The notes: generated by a model not told the origin, from the letters alone. A DNA stretch of 64,000 nt from Paraescarpia echinospica (GCA_020002185.1 CM034537.1:6018465-6082464); one strand, 5' to 3'. Shown: positions 39,410 to 50,261, counted from the first letter of the stretch. Program-made: numbers and translations.

Positions 39410-41060
39410 TAACATTATTATTTTATCAGTTAGTTAAAGTTTGTCTGCCAATTTAACAAGTTCGGTTTTCCAAAATATTAGGTATACAAGTATAACAATA
39501 AAAGTGCATATTTTTTATCATATTATCCTTACAGCTAAAAGTCCTAAGTTGGTTGACTAGCTTACCATTTAATAACCACTCAAGATACTGTCATTGTGCT
39601 TGCAACAGAATGTTTTCATAAAGAAATATTTTGCAGTATATTAGTATTATATAGCATGCTATGGTTGGGATTTAGAGAACAATTATCTAACTAATTAAAT
39701 ACTGTTGTAATCAAACCATGTGACTAGGATAGATAAATTATAGACAGTATTAATTATTAAACGAACGTTATTGTTTGAAAATGTAAACAAGCATAGAGGC
39801 TATAAAACCTTCAACTGCACCCCCTAGAGACCTTGAGGGTCTCTAGGGGGATGGCTTTTAGCTGAACACTTTCCCTCAAGCAGAACACTCATGTCTCAAC
39901 AGCAGTTGCATATATACCCATTGCATGTGTCAGAGGAAAGGACATAGACAAGAATAAATACACGAGACAGTAATTTTCTCATAGGCATTTTTATTACAAT
40001 TTGATATTATGGAAGCTTCATCTAAAGTTGCTGATATTTTACTGTAGATTATGAATTGTAATATACTATATATATATATGTTATGTTAAAACAAGTAATA
40101 CAGCTATATTTTAATGATTGATTTTATGTTATTTAATGTGATTTATGTTTTAATCACTTGTTCAATATGCCTGTAATAAATTGCACATAATAAGGCAATC
40201 TGCAGTTTTACAGTAATACTTATTTATCCCCTGCTGATGCTTAATGCTAATACCCTCCTGAGCTTGTTTGCTACAGGAACACACAGAGTAAGTGTCGATA
40301 AAGATCATTTAATAATTATACTAACAATATACATTGAGAATATAGCTTAGCAGCCAGCACAAAAATGGTAATCAAGAAAATACAATACATATGTATCAAA
40401 TGCTTAACTGCATATACCAACTTTCTCATTGCTGAACAATTATTAGGTGGAGGCGGTCTTATGTCCCCCTAATACAAGAACATAACAAGGTAAGCAACAT
40501 GAAACGGGAGGATGGTGGGTAAGAAAAACAGCCGATGTGTTGGCTCTGTTATAGCAGTTTTACAGTAATACTTATATTGCAGTTAAACAGTGATACTTAT
40601 CTTGCATTATAAAACTAATTGTGAAACTACAAACTTCTGGAATGTAAATACTATGACAAACACTACTGCATAGGATGCGTACAAATAACAGACAAAGAAT
40701 ATGAGAAAAAAATTAGAACCAAAGTGAACGAATCTCCTAAAGAAAGTGGAAGACAGAATCATTGGTTTAGAGAAACAAATTAGAACCAAAGGTAACGAAT
40801 CTCCTAAACATAGTGGCAGACAGAATCATTGGATTAGAGAAAGAAATTAGAACCAAAGTGAATGAATCAAGATTCATCAAAATTATTTAAAAAGGTTAAG
40901 TTTGAAAAACCCAATTTGGCTAATCAGATCAAACAAGTTAAACAAGTTGCAGAAATTCTGATAAATGAACAAAACATGGAATCACAAGGCAGAGAAAAAA
41001 TACTCATATAATGGCAGAGAAAAAAGCCTCATAATAACATAATCACCTCCAAATTACCTA
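39410..41060 (+). repeat. Diverged third copy of arm debris (unit U3)
   Basis: Same order and orientation as right-arm sequence from about 32685 to 34640, but with many indels. Examples: GGACATAGACAAGAATAAA at 39951 matches 33245, and the lysine-rich ORF1-like stretch near 40680 matches 34370. It ends with an extension matching unit U1 (about 31380). It is clearly older than the two inverted arms. Confidence 0.8.
40223..40530 (+). mobile_element. Dispersed short element, truncated copy in U3
   Basis: Begins TTTATCCCCTGCTGATGCTT like the copy at 33814 and lies at the same relative place in the unit, so it was inherited with the unit. Several internal deletions, including one that removes part of the GGTGGGGCCGG head. 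Confidence 0.75.
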
Positions 41061-41440
41061 AATCAACATCATAACTAAAAACTATTATACAACATAACAA
41101 AGAACAAATTCTAGAAATATGCACTAATACATAGATAAACAACAACTTCACAGAAACTGACATCAAAGAAATTTGGAGGCTTGGGCAGGCCAAGGAAAAT
41201 GAAACCAATCACAGACCAGTACTAATCACATTAACAAACATTAAAAACTAACCTTTCTACGAACATTCCATCACATCAAAAAACAATACAAATTCAAAAA
41301 CATCAAGATAATCCATGACAAAACCAAACAAGAAAGGAAGAATCCAAAAAGCTCTTCGAAGACGCCGAGGCAGGAAGCAGCAGACATGTCGGGGAATACC
41401 TATACAGAGTCTAGGGTCCACCATGTGAATGAAACATAAG
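40680..41440 (+). pseudogene. Decayed ORF1-like RNA-binding protein of a LINE
   Basis: The N-terminal half is lysine/glutamate-rich and repetitive (units containing KEIRTKVNES), suggesting a coiled coil. Then, across two frames, TETDIKEIWRLGQAKENE (41158), HRPVLITLTNIKN (41211), TFLRTFHHIKKQYKFKNIKI (about 41250) and, after another shift, EAGSSRHVGEYLYRV followed by GPPCE (41369-41428). That order, and especially the YRVxGPPWE-type ending, is typical of ORF1 proteins with an RNA-recognition fold found next to LINE reverse transcriptases. It is broken by several frameshifts and stops. No matching RT follows directly. Confidence 0.65.
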
Positions 41441-41512
41441 AAAGTTAAAGAAAAGCCAATAAAGAATACACATCCAACTACAATGACAGATGATAAAACA
41501 TATATAAAGAGA

Positions 41513-41556
41513 GGAATAGTAATTCCGGATGAAGACTGCCAACGTTGGTCGAAACG
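41513..41556 (+). ncRNA. Possible decayed hammerhead-like ribozyme core
   Basis: A 5-bp hairpin (GGAAT, loop AGTA, ATTCC) is followed by CGGATGA, one base off the hammerhead CUGAUGA. Next comes a weak stem (GAC with GTC, 41534-41550), then GAAAC. Penelope-like elements and some retrozymes carry such cores. The expected cleavage triplet before the first stem is not evident, so it is probably inactive or a chance resemblance. Confidence 0.3.
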
Positions 41557-41560
41557 AGTT

Positions 41561-42039
41561 TCTAATTTATAGTTGTGTATAACAAAATATTATTCAAATG
41601 TAAATAAAGATAATATTATTGAGATTGGCAGCAGTCATAGTTTTTAAACAATTACATACCAATTGAGGAACAAGCATAATTTATATGAACAAATAATTAA
41701 AGCACTAAAACACTGTATGATAGCAATTAATAAGGTGAAATTCAAAACCCCGAAATGTTTTATGTCCACACAATTTTTATCAAGGCAAAATTATGATGGA
41801 ATGAGGAGTTTTCAAATAAAGTTTGGGAAGAGATATTTAAAGACTGTAAAGATAATGTTAATGATCAGTGGGAAATCCTTAAAACAGTCCCAAACTCGTT
41901 AGAAGATAAATGCGTACCTCAAAAAGAAATATCAAATTACAGAAACAAAAACTTCCCTGTGAATGCAAACACCAGAAAACCAATTAGATATAAAATAAAT
42001 TATATATGGATTAGAGAGATAGACACAAGGTTATTACTC
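41561..42039. other. Unassigned non-coding stretch
   Basis: AT-rich. It has one 79-codon frame with no recognisable motif, and otherwise nothing I can name. Confidence 0.4.
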
Positions 42040-42425
42040 ATTGTTGGATTGGTGTTTTAAAATTAATGTTCCGATGTGATTGTAATAAAAAGTATAAGTG
42101 TGTTGATTAAACAATTATTTTCTCATGAGCATTTTTATTAAAATTTGATATTATGGAAACCATAATACAACATGCAAGCTTAATCTAAAGTGGCTGATAC
42201 TTTACAGAAGATTATGAGTACACTTGTAATATACTATTCTATATCATGCTAAAAAGTAATACAGTTGTATTATGATGATTTTTTTTATTTTTATTTAATT
42301 TGTGATTCATGTATTACTCACTTGTTCAATGTGATTGTAATAAATTGCACATAACAAGACAATATGCAGTTAAACAGTGGCAGTTAAACAGTAATACTTA
42401 TCTTGCATTATAAAGCTAATTTATA
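42040..42425 (+). repeat. Partial fourth copy of arm debris (unit U4)
   Basis: Matches 33460-33800 joined to about 34240-34300, and also 30720-31090. Recognisable shared words are GATGTGATTGTAATAAAAAG and TTGATATTATGGAAACCAT. It contains a small TGGCAGTTAAACAG-type duplication near 42365. Confidence 0.75.
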
Positions 42426-43178
42426 TTATATATAACAATTGATCTGTTGCATGTGACATTTAATAATACATTATTATATGGATGTTTTGCTGTGTATTGT
42501 CTCAGATCCTCCACAATTGTTACGTAATGTATACATGTATCATATTACTGCTACATCTGTGCTATACTGAACATTGTGTATCAATAAAGATTATTATTAT
42601 TTGTAAACAGTTATATTAATGGTAGTGGAACAGCAATACATAATAAAACATTATGCCAAAGGAAATATGTTTCTATATAAAAATTCCTGATGTGAATGTT
42701 GCGTTGCGAACATTTTTTATTAGTATAACGCTTGTATGATTTCACCACATCAAACAAATGATTATGGTGTGGGTTTATGGAAGTAAAGCGGATTCCAATA
42801 CAGTAATTTCCTCCTTCGAACGTTGTAAACAGAATGACATTCAACTTCCGGCGTTCAGCAATATGACCTAATTTTCGCGCATGTGCGAGCCTGCCAACCT
42901 CATCTGGAACGTGGGCCCAGGTCTGCGATAGCTTTCACGATTTTTGACGTAGACGTCGGTTGGATAATTTTGATTTCACCAGTCTATTTTCGTAAGTACT
43001 TCCCTCAAAACAACTTTTCTAACACAGTTACAATTTGTTTGTATACATTTGACGGAACAGGTGTTATAGATTTAGTATATAGATATCTTACGGAAGAATT
43101 TGATCAAGTTTTTGTTATTTAAAAAAAAACGGCAACAAAATCGTTTGGAAGCACGACTAGTGCTCCCTGGGCCGGGGT
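42426..43178. other. Unassigned, relatively GC-richer stretch
   Basis: From about 42850 the base composition is less AT-rich than its surroundings, and the 79-codon plus-strand frame at 42883-43122 has no recognisable domain. A GTAAGT word at 42991 could be a splice donor, but nothing confirms an exon. Confidence 0.35.
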
Positions 43179-43333
43179 TGGTTTCATGAAGCGGCTAAGA
43201 ACGTTCTTAACGCTAAGATGATTGTCTTAGTAAATCACGTATTTTTTTAATATAAGCGAACATAGTCATAGGAGTTTACGCAAACACGTGACGCTAAGTA
43301 ATTGCGTAACTTTAAGTACGCTTCATGAAACCA
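43179..43333. mobile_element. 155-bp MITE-like element with 15-bp terminal inverted repeats
   Basis: Ends are TGGTTTCATGAAGCG at 43179-43193 and its exact reverse complement CGCTTCATGAAACCA at 43319-43333. The interior carries further subterminal symmetry (AAGAACGTTCTT near 43197). No coding capacity. Size, perfect ends and internal symmetry fit a non-autonomous DNA transposon. I did not identify a clear target duplication. Confidence 0.65.
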
Positions 43334-43990
43334 CCAGACCAGTAATCAGTATAATGTATTTAGGCGTACTTACTTGTGAGACTGTGGCTTTACAATTTGC
43401 GATAGCTTGGCGCTTTCCAAGCCCAAGGGTTGTTGTGTGCACTTGCGAGTTAGTTTATCTCGAGAGACATTGCTTGTCTACTCTAGTCTCTAACCTGTCT
43501 TCAGTCTTGTGACTTGCCACAGACACAGCCACAGGTGCACTTCATGTGGGTTGAGACGAGTTCTGGTGTGACGCCTGGTGCGGCTGGTGTGCTGCCACTA
43601 TACGAAAATTATAAACGCTGTGAGAAACAATGCAAAGCCCGCGAATGATTTGCTATTTGTGGGGAACCCATTGCCATTGTGTGGCGTTGACGAAGTGATG
43701 ACATAAAGCCGCTGGTCGTTTCCTAGATTACATAACCTGTCTACTACATTATAGTGCACTAATCAGTAAACGCACTACGTCCTTACGACTTTACTAGGCC
43801 AAAAATCTAAAACAAATGACATCGGGGTACCTAATGTTACAAGCTGTCAGCCAGGCCAGGATTTATCTATGATCTTTACCGGTTATAACCAGCCCGGATG
43901 ACACTTTCTACTGTGATTTTCTAGTGAGCTAGCTATTTTGTGAAAATGAAGGCAGGGCTTGTTGATTTTGAACATGTGCATAATCGACTA
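43334..43990. other. Unassigned stretch
   Basis: Mixed composition, without recognisable coding similarity or repeat structure. The frame at 43288-43512 overlaps the MITE-like element and is not supported. Confidence 0.4.
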
Positions 43991-44524
43991 TTTATATCCT
44001 GCTGACGCTCAGTGGCAGAACCCTGAGCTTGTTTGCTATACAAATTAAACATGAGTGGATGTAGTTGGTAAAGGTCATTTAATAATTGTACCAACAGGAA
44101 TTAAATCACATACATCAATTGATGAGATAAAACTTAAGCGGTAAACAAATCATACTCTCATCGAGGTACTACAAAAGCAATTATTAAATGACAATCAGAT
44201 TAGCAAAGGTGGGCCGGTCATCCCCACCACATCTCAGACAAATATATGTGGTATCAAGAAATCACACAAGCACCGTAGACAATTAGACGCACAAAAATCG
44301 TCTCTAACCCTATGGGAAATTACAAGAAGTAAAGTGTATGCACAAAGTGCAGTATGTTCATCATAGACTTGAAATTAATGTAACATTAAAAACAGAATAG
44401 AACATCATGATCACATGTTATACAACATTAGCACAGTGGTGGGAGAGAGGGGAGGAAGGTGGGATTAATTAATTAAATCTTCCATTTCCCCCACCGGCTC
44501 CAGCTGTAGAGACCCAACCTCCAC
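43991..44524 (+). mobile_element. Dispersed short element, longest copy
   Basis: Begins TTTATATCCTGCTGACG. Its end, GACCCAACCTCCAC, corresponds to the end of the copy at 46323-46598. Compared with that copy it has about 250 extra bases between two CCCCACC blocks (44233-44495). Either the shorter copy is internally deleted or this one carries an insertion. Confidence 0.75.
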
Positions 44525-44687
44525 AAATAGTCGCTCTCATGGGAGCCACCAGTTATATTGATAACATATCCTGGTGTATAAATTTTTGTTAGCCTAAATC
44601 GGTTAACAGAGTAAGTCAGACAAGGCTTATAACGACATGATGATTTTTGACAAATGGCTATTCATCCAAAGAGGTACACGTAAAAGC

Positions 44688-46313
44688 TTATTCATATTTT
44701 GTTGTTCTCTCATAATGACAAATGTAACAATTTTGTAATGTGCATACAGGTAAATAAGTCTGCAAATAATGATGTTTAACATACATTGCAAACCCGTGTA
44801 AGCTGTGAGTGTATATTTTACTTGTTATTAAATCAGATGCATTATTGATAGTTTGCGGCAAGGTGTATCTGAGTCTGTTTCGCAAATTCGTGTTCTACCC
44901 TGATTGTATGTATATTGCATTGTCCACGTGTGTTGAAATTGTGAATGCTGTTGTTCTGATGAAGCAGCAAATTTTGAAGGTAAACAGGAAGTTTGTTATG
45001 CATGAATTTATAATACAATTTTAGTTCTTGCGATTTTAATGTGTTCTATTTTTTTTATTTAAGACTTAAACAGTTGTTCAGTGTGAGCATTATATTTGGT
45101 TAACTTACACTAATAATTCAGACAAGTTTCTTTTGAAGTTTCTGAATTCTGTCACATTAGTAACTTCAAGTGCTAACGTTGTAGTTTAAGTGTGGCAATA
45201 TTAGTGTGTTGTACAATATGATCTTTATATTAAGAGGTAATAACCATTTTAGTTTATTTAAGACACCTAGTGTCCTTGAAAACCTATTTGAAACTTTTTT
45301 TATGTGACTGTTCTAGTTACATTGTTCATTAAACGTTATTCCAAGAAAGTTAAATTCTGTCACTCTATCAATAGTAGCGTTATTTATGGTTAGTAATGGG
45401 TAAGTCATGCTTTGAAGCTTTTCATTAATTCTGTTTAGTTCTGTGTTTATAGCAAATTCTACGTTTCCAATTTTTTCACACATTGAAAATGAGTCAAGAA
45501 TACTTGACAGGGTGGTGTCATTAAACTTTTTGCTGACCTTGGCAAAGTCATTAATGTATATAAAGAATAGTCGGCCTAAAATCGAGCCTTGAGGTACGCC
45601 TGTTGAAATATTATGCATTTCTGATTTGATATCCTCTATTTCAAAATATTGTTTTCTATTTGTTAGATAATTTTTAATTAAACTTAATGCTACTCCTTTT
45701 ACTCAGATAATATTCTAATTTTTCTAGTAATATCTTATGATCCAGGGTATTGAAAGTTTTGGAAAGGTCCATATAAATATTTATGGGAATTTAATTTTTA
45801 TCCATGTGTGTCATTATCATATCGGTTAATTCAAGGGCAGCAAATTCAGTGCTATGTTCCGTTGTAAATCCATATTGGTTTTCGAACAAGAGATTTTGCA
45901 TTTTGTAAAATGAATCTAGCTGGTTGTAAATTTTCTTTTCAACTACTTTTGATATAACTGGTAAGAGTGATATTGGTCTGTAATTGCTGAATTTAGTTTT
46001 GTCACATTAAAAAAAAATTGGAATTACTTTAACAATTTTAAGTTTATCAGGGAAGATGCCAGTAGCTGGTATTTGATTTGTAATTAGTGTTAATGATTTT
46101 ATTACTGCATGTTTAACTACTTTTAGTAATCCTGACAAAATACCGTCATACCCACTACTTGTTTTTGGTTGAATATTATCTATTGTTTTAGAAATAGTTT
46201 CTTCGTCAATACGTTCAAGTGAGTAAATTGGTATACTGCTCGTTCAGATGGTATCTATTTTTATTTATAGGATTACTGATTTGTTTGGCCAAATTTGGGC
46301 CAATATTGGTAAA
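44688..46313 (-). pseudogene. CR1-like LINE ORF2: RT and C-terminus (minus strand)
   Basis: Read from 46313 down: FFTNIGPNLAKQISNPI at the RT entry, then KTSSGYDGI, NYRPISLLPVISKVVEKKIY, QYGFTTEHSTEFAALELTD, INIYMDLSKTFNTLDHKI, STGVPQGSILGRLFFIYIND (about 45600), FNFLGITFNEQCN (about 45330), NTLILPHLNYN (about 45200) and the tail INNASDLITSKIYTHSLHGF ending in NCYIC (44720). The palm lacks the catalytic ADD: the text runs KKFNDTTLSS where relatives have a strand ending in ADDTTLT. Several other frameshifts and stops are present. Same family as the element at 36-39 kb, though clearly a different copy. Confidence 0.9.
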
Positions 46314-46322
46314 AAATGTATT

Positions 46323-46598
46323 TATACCCTGCTGATGCTTACTGGCAGAACCCTGAGCTTGTTTGCTATAATAATTGAACAAGAATTAATGTAGTTGGTA
46401 ACGGTCATTTAATAATTGTAACCAACAGGAACAAACCAAATACATCACTCGATGAGATAAAGCTTAAGCGATAAACAACTGATACTATTATCGAGGTACT
46501 ACAAACAATTATTAAATGACAAATCAGATTAGCAAAGGTGGGTGGTAATTTTTCCCCACCCGGCCTCCTGCATTAGAGGCCCAACCCCACCCCCCAAC
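46323..46598 (+). mobile_element. Dispersed short element with 9-bp target duplication
   Basis: AAATGTATT lies on both sides (46314-46322 and 46599-46607). The element splits the LINE reading frame just upstream of its FFTNIGP motif, so both edges are defined: it runs from TATACCCTGCTGATG to CCCCACCCCCCAAC. It has no coding capacity. On the minus strand it reads from a G-rich head to a TATAAA-like end. A 9-bp duplication is compatible with retroposition or with some DNA transposons. Confidence 0.85.
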
Positions 46599-46607
46599 AA
46601 ATGTATT

Positions 46608-47060
46608 AGATGTGTTTGCAATAAGTCTGTTTTTTTAAATAATTTTGTTGTTATACAGTGTATATCAAGGATTTAGGAAGTTTTCTTTTTGTGTGTTCTA
46701 GACAAAATATCACTTATAGTTCTCCATGTTTTTTTATTTTATTTTTGTACTTGATAAAACAAGATTAATAATGCAGTTGTTTGGCTGTTCGTATGCTTTT
46801 TTTAAAGTATGCTGTTATAAGATATCAGGTTAGTCTGAATTGTTGAATGTTCTGGTGAATCAGGAAGTCATTTTAAGCTTCTTGTATAACTGGTCTCTGT
46901 ATCTTATTGATTTGAGCAGGCCAAGTGTAATCCATATTGATTTTCTGTGCTTATATTTTTTGAACTTAGCTATTTTGTATGGCATGTGTTTTTGTTTTTG
47001 CCCATTTGATTGATTCGTATAAAATATCATAATTTATGTTTGGGTCAGCAGAAGGCGATT
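46608..47060 (-). pseudogene. CR1-like LINE ORF2: linker region (minus strand)
   Basis: Minus-strand translation gives NYDILYESIKWAKTK near 47020 and WITLGLLKSIRYRDQLYKKL near 46900, matching WITKGFIVSIKFRNKLYSRM in the element at 37 kb. It is the missing piece between the endonuclease at 50.3-51.2 kb and the RT at 44.7-46.3 kb, so all three probably belong to one element. Confidence 0.8.
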
Positions 47061-47137
47061 TATTAATTTTATTAGTCCTTTGGCCGAAGATCCAAGGGAC
47101 TATTGCCATCACTCTGCGTCCGCCGTCTGCCGTTAGC

Positions 47138-47418
47138 TGCCGTATCTCAGAAACCGTTCAGCAACTTTTTCTCTAATTTTGCATAGACATATCTTGGGGC
47201 ACTGCCACTATGCACGAGAAATTTGATTGAATCATGTTAAGGGCTCCCTAGGGCCTCCAAGGACCCCAAAACTGGTAAAAATGTAACATTTGGCCTATCT
47301 TTTTAAAAACTGTTCAGCAACTTTTTTTCTAATTTTGCATAGATGTATCGTAGGGTGCTGCCACTAGTACAATAAATCTGTATTTGATTGTATCATTCTA
47401 AGGGCACCTAAGGGGCCC
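47138..47418 (+). repeat. Two diverged ~120-bp tandem modules
   Basis: Modules at 47138-47258 and 47300-47418 share TTCAGCAACTTTTT, TAATTTTGCATAGA, a CTGCCACTA word and AAGGGC. A third copy lies at 49462-49580. Confidence 0.75.
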
Positions 47419-47437
47419 CCAAAGTGCAAAAGGTTTA

Positions 47438-47655
47438 CATTATCTAGTGATGTGGTTTTGAGAAGGGCCCTTGAGATCACCCCCAACAGTAGATGTTGTG
47501 TAATGTGCCAGAAATTCTAAAGCTGTGACTAATTTCTACAGCCTAGGCCATTGAGACCATGACTAATCTTTAATTGGTCACAGCACCCAGGCAGAGTAGA
47601 CACACTTAACCCCTGTTAGACTGAACAGTTGCCTAACACTTTTAAACTGTATCTT
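47438..47655 (+). repeat. Direct repeat within the 3.2-kb block, copy 1
   Basis: Diverged match to 49595-49812. Shared words include ACCCCTGTTA and ACAGTTGCCT. Together with the preceding module it means about 350 bp is repeated 2.16 kb apart. Confidence 0.65.
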
Positions 47656-48108
47656 CAAAACTATTGATTTTCTATAATTGCAAGTTGTGTTTATTTTGAT
47701 GTTCATTTAATTATTATAAAATGGTGTGACTGTGGTGTCTATTGGTTAAAGATGTATTGTCTGTAGAAACTTGTAGGTGACAAACATAGAAAATTAATAT
47801 TCTGGACAACTATAGAGTGAAATATCCCACACTTTATTTATATCAAATGCATTCTACAGTTCTGTTTATGCTTGCCAAGCCTTGTGTAGACATGGTACTG
47901 TGTAAATCAATTGTATCAATATAGACTAATAATTACAGATTCACAATATAGTTGACACCTGAAACAACCAAATGTCAACCATTAGAAGAGTTGACATAGT
48001 TAAGGCACAATAAAACCTTTTGTGTCAAGACAAATACAATTCAACCAATACCCCTATCTGAACACTGCCTGTTCTTCACCTATTACATTCGCTTTGTTTA
48101 GGTATGTG

Positions 48109-48280
48109 GTTCTTTTTTATAGACAATTTTAGTTTCTTTCTATACCTGTCTACGTATGATAACCATTTGTCCGCCCTGCTCACAATAAACATCACATGAA
48201 TGATAAAAGGAAGATCACTACCACTTAACTTGTGGATTATTATTATTATAAAACTGCTCTGCTACTGCTTGGTGGACAGT
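48109..48280 (+). repeat. ~170-bp direct repeat, copy 1
   Basis: Nearly identical to 48779-48950 (offset 670 bp), with only a few substitutions at the left end and one internally. It ends GCTTGGTGGACAGT. The ends are not TG...CA, so it is not an obvious LTR. A recent tandem duplication of a 670-bp unit fits better. Confidence 0.9.
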
Positions 48281-48716
48281 TAATTAGTGGATCAAGTTCC
48301 AATACATCAGCACGTTTTTCACACCTGCATGGTAGTTTAGGCTCAGTAGTGTGCTGGCAGCTACTAAACCTATAGGCTTGTGTGAAAAGGATAGTTGGCA
48401 GAAGAACTAACTTCAAAGCACCATTGCATCCATTTAGCCAGGCAGCAGTCACACTGTCCCAGTGTCTGCTGCTATGTTTATATAATAATTATATAGGCTT
48501 AATGATCCCAATACACCAATCTGTTGGCACAATGTCAGATAATGGAACTAGGTTAAACATCTTAACAATAACTATAATTAGTTCTGTGGAGCTGTTTTTT
48601 TCAGTGAACAGTGAACATGTAAACATTTTACTTCCATTATAACCCTTAATGATCTGTAACTATGATTCACCAAAAAACATTTGATTAATAATTACCTACA
48701 GGGTTGTTTGATTTAT

Positions 48717-48743
48717 GCCGGGCAGAAACTGTTTCTGCCCGGC
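48717..48743. repeat. 27-bp near-perfect palindrome
   Basis: Arms GCCGGGCAGAAAC and GTTTCTGCCCGGC around a single T. Much more GC-rich than its surroundings. It could form a very stable RNA or DNA hairpin, or be two abutting terminal repeats of a mobile element. Confidence 0.9.
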
Positions 48744-48778
48744 AACAATAGGAAATACATGCCATTGATAGGCAAACA

Positions 48779-48950
48779 TGTTCTTTTTATAGAAAATTTC
48801 AGTTTCTTTCTGTACCTGTCTACGTATGATAACCATTTGTCCGCCCTGCTCACAATAAACATCACATGAATGATAAAAGGAAGATCACTGCCACTTAACT
48901 TGTGGATTATTATTATTATAAAACTGCTCTGCTACTGCTTGGTGGACAGT
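48779..48950 (+). repeat. ~170-bp direct repeat, copy 2
   Basis: Partner of 48109-48280. The 498 bp between the copies contains the palindrome at 48717 and no recognisable gene. Confidence 0.9.
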
Positions 48951-49461
48951 ATGCTGCAACTGTCTTTGAGTTTGTTTACATTTTGACAAACTACTATTAT
49001 ATAGCACTAATTTTTGAATGAATCACATTTTGAGAATGCATGTCATTGTTTGCGGTGTAACTTATGTATGCTTCATTTTCTGCTGCTACAAGTTGCATTC
49101 ATCTGAAAGATTATTCAATTACCTATCCAATGATAATACATATGTTGTGGTGTTACAAATATATAGCTTTGGTATATTGTACACGAGGGTTGTGATAGGA
49201 AACTATTGGACATTGCAACAGTGCAGAGAGACAGTACGAGATGTGTCACTCAGTATATGAAGTGTGACTTTCAGATACTTCATTTTGTAGTGCTATGGAT
49301 TATGATGGGCCTCTCCTTTAGCTCCCTATATATTTGTAAGTTAGGTGAGTAACACCTTCGAAGTTCTGACAGCAGGACACCGCCTTCGGTGAAGTCGAGA
49401 CAAAAGTTTTACAAAGGCTTCAATTTCAAACGGTCTATCGCCGTCTAGCTGACCCATTTTT
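48951..49461. other. Unassigned part of the 3.2-kb block
   Basis: An 80-codon frame at 49018-49260 is cysteine- and tyrosine-rich without a recognisable domain. Nothing else seen. Confidence 0.35.
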
Positions 49462-49812
49462 TTTTTCAAAAACTTTTCAGCAACTTTTTCTTTAATTTTT
49501 CATAGACTTTTCATGTGGTAGTGCCACTATACACAATAAATCTGTATTTGATTGATTCATTATAAGGGCACCAAAGGTCCCCTAAAATGCTAAATTTGCT
49601 AACTAAAATTAATTGTCTACCTCAGAGTAGCTATATTTATAACTTGTTGTGTATTACACCCAGCTGTGGAGCTAAGATTCTCTGCCTGCTATTGTTTGAT
49701 GGAAACTGTGACTAATCTGTAGTTGGTCACTGGCAGAAGCTTGTGTCAACAGACAGCATTAAGCCACTAGACCCCTGTTAAACTGGACAGTTGCCTGAAG
49801 TTTTTAAACTGT
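49462..49812 (+). repeat. Direct repeat within the 3.2-kb block, copy 2
   Basis: Contains the third TTCAGCAACTTTTT module, then the partner of 47438-47655. The pair lies near opposite ends of the 3.2-kb block. Confidence 0.65.
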
Positions 49813-50261
49813 GTCAAACAGTGAGTCTACCTTTTGCTCTCAAATAATCTGTCCTCTTAGTTTTACACATAAAGACATAATCTGGCATAACTTGATAAGT
49901 CTTTGTAGCAGCACATTTGTACTTCCAGTGTATCATTGCAACATAACATACATATTACATACTGTGTGCCACATTTGAATGTTGTGCATGTAATATTTCC
50001 ATGCAATCCATTTGCATATATAATTTCAACAGCCGTTTTCTTCATTTTCACTTTTTGACCCCTACCATGTTCAATGTTCCATAACTTCGCTGATTTTTGT
50101 AGCAGTCATATAATTTTTGAAACCGTGTAAAGCACCCTACCAAACCTTTACAAGGATGTAAGAAAACAATGTTATAATTTGTCTGACTTATCACTCATTT
50201 TGTCAGACAGGGTCACATATAGACAGAGGACTTCAGGGCCACTTGGCCCATTTTTATAAAT

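Larger units (their letters stand above)
47071..50260 (+). mobile_element. 3.2-kb block interrupting the minus-strand LINE
   Basis: It separates LINE endonuclease from LINE linker. Its ends are weakly inverted: TTTGGCCGAAGATCC at the left, and on the reverse strand GTGGCCCTGAAGTCC at the right. The flanks share a roughly 25-bp diverged direct match (47045-47070 and 50262-50290), which could be an old target duplication or overlap of two LINE copies. It contains repeated modules but no recognisable transposase, so a non-autonomous or composite element is likely. Confidence 0.5.

Noticed and set aside
42883..43512. Host exon or promoter in the GC-richer stretch
   Set aside because: Only short frames without motifs, and a lone GTAAGT word. 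One frame overlaps a MITE-like element.
48109..48950. LTR retrotransposon with ~170-bp LTRs
   Set aside because: Repeat ends are not TG...CA, no primer-binding site or polypurine tract was noticed, and the interior has no coding sequence.
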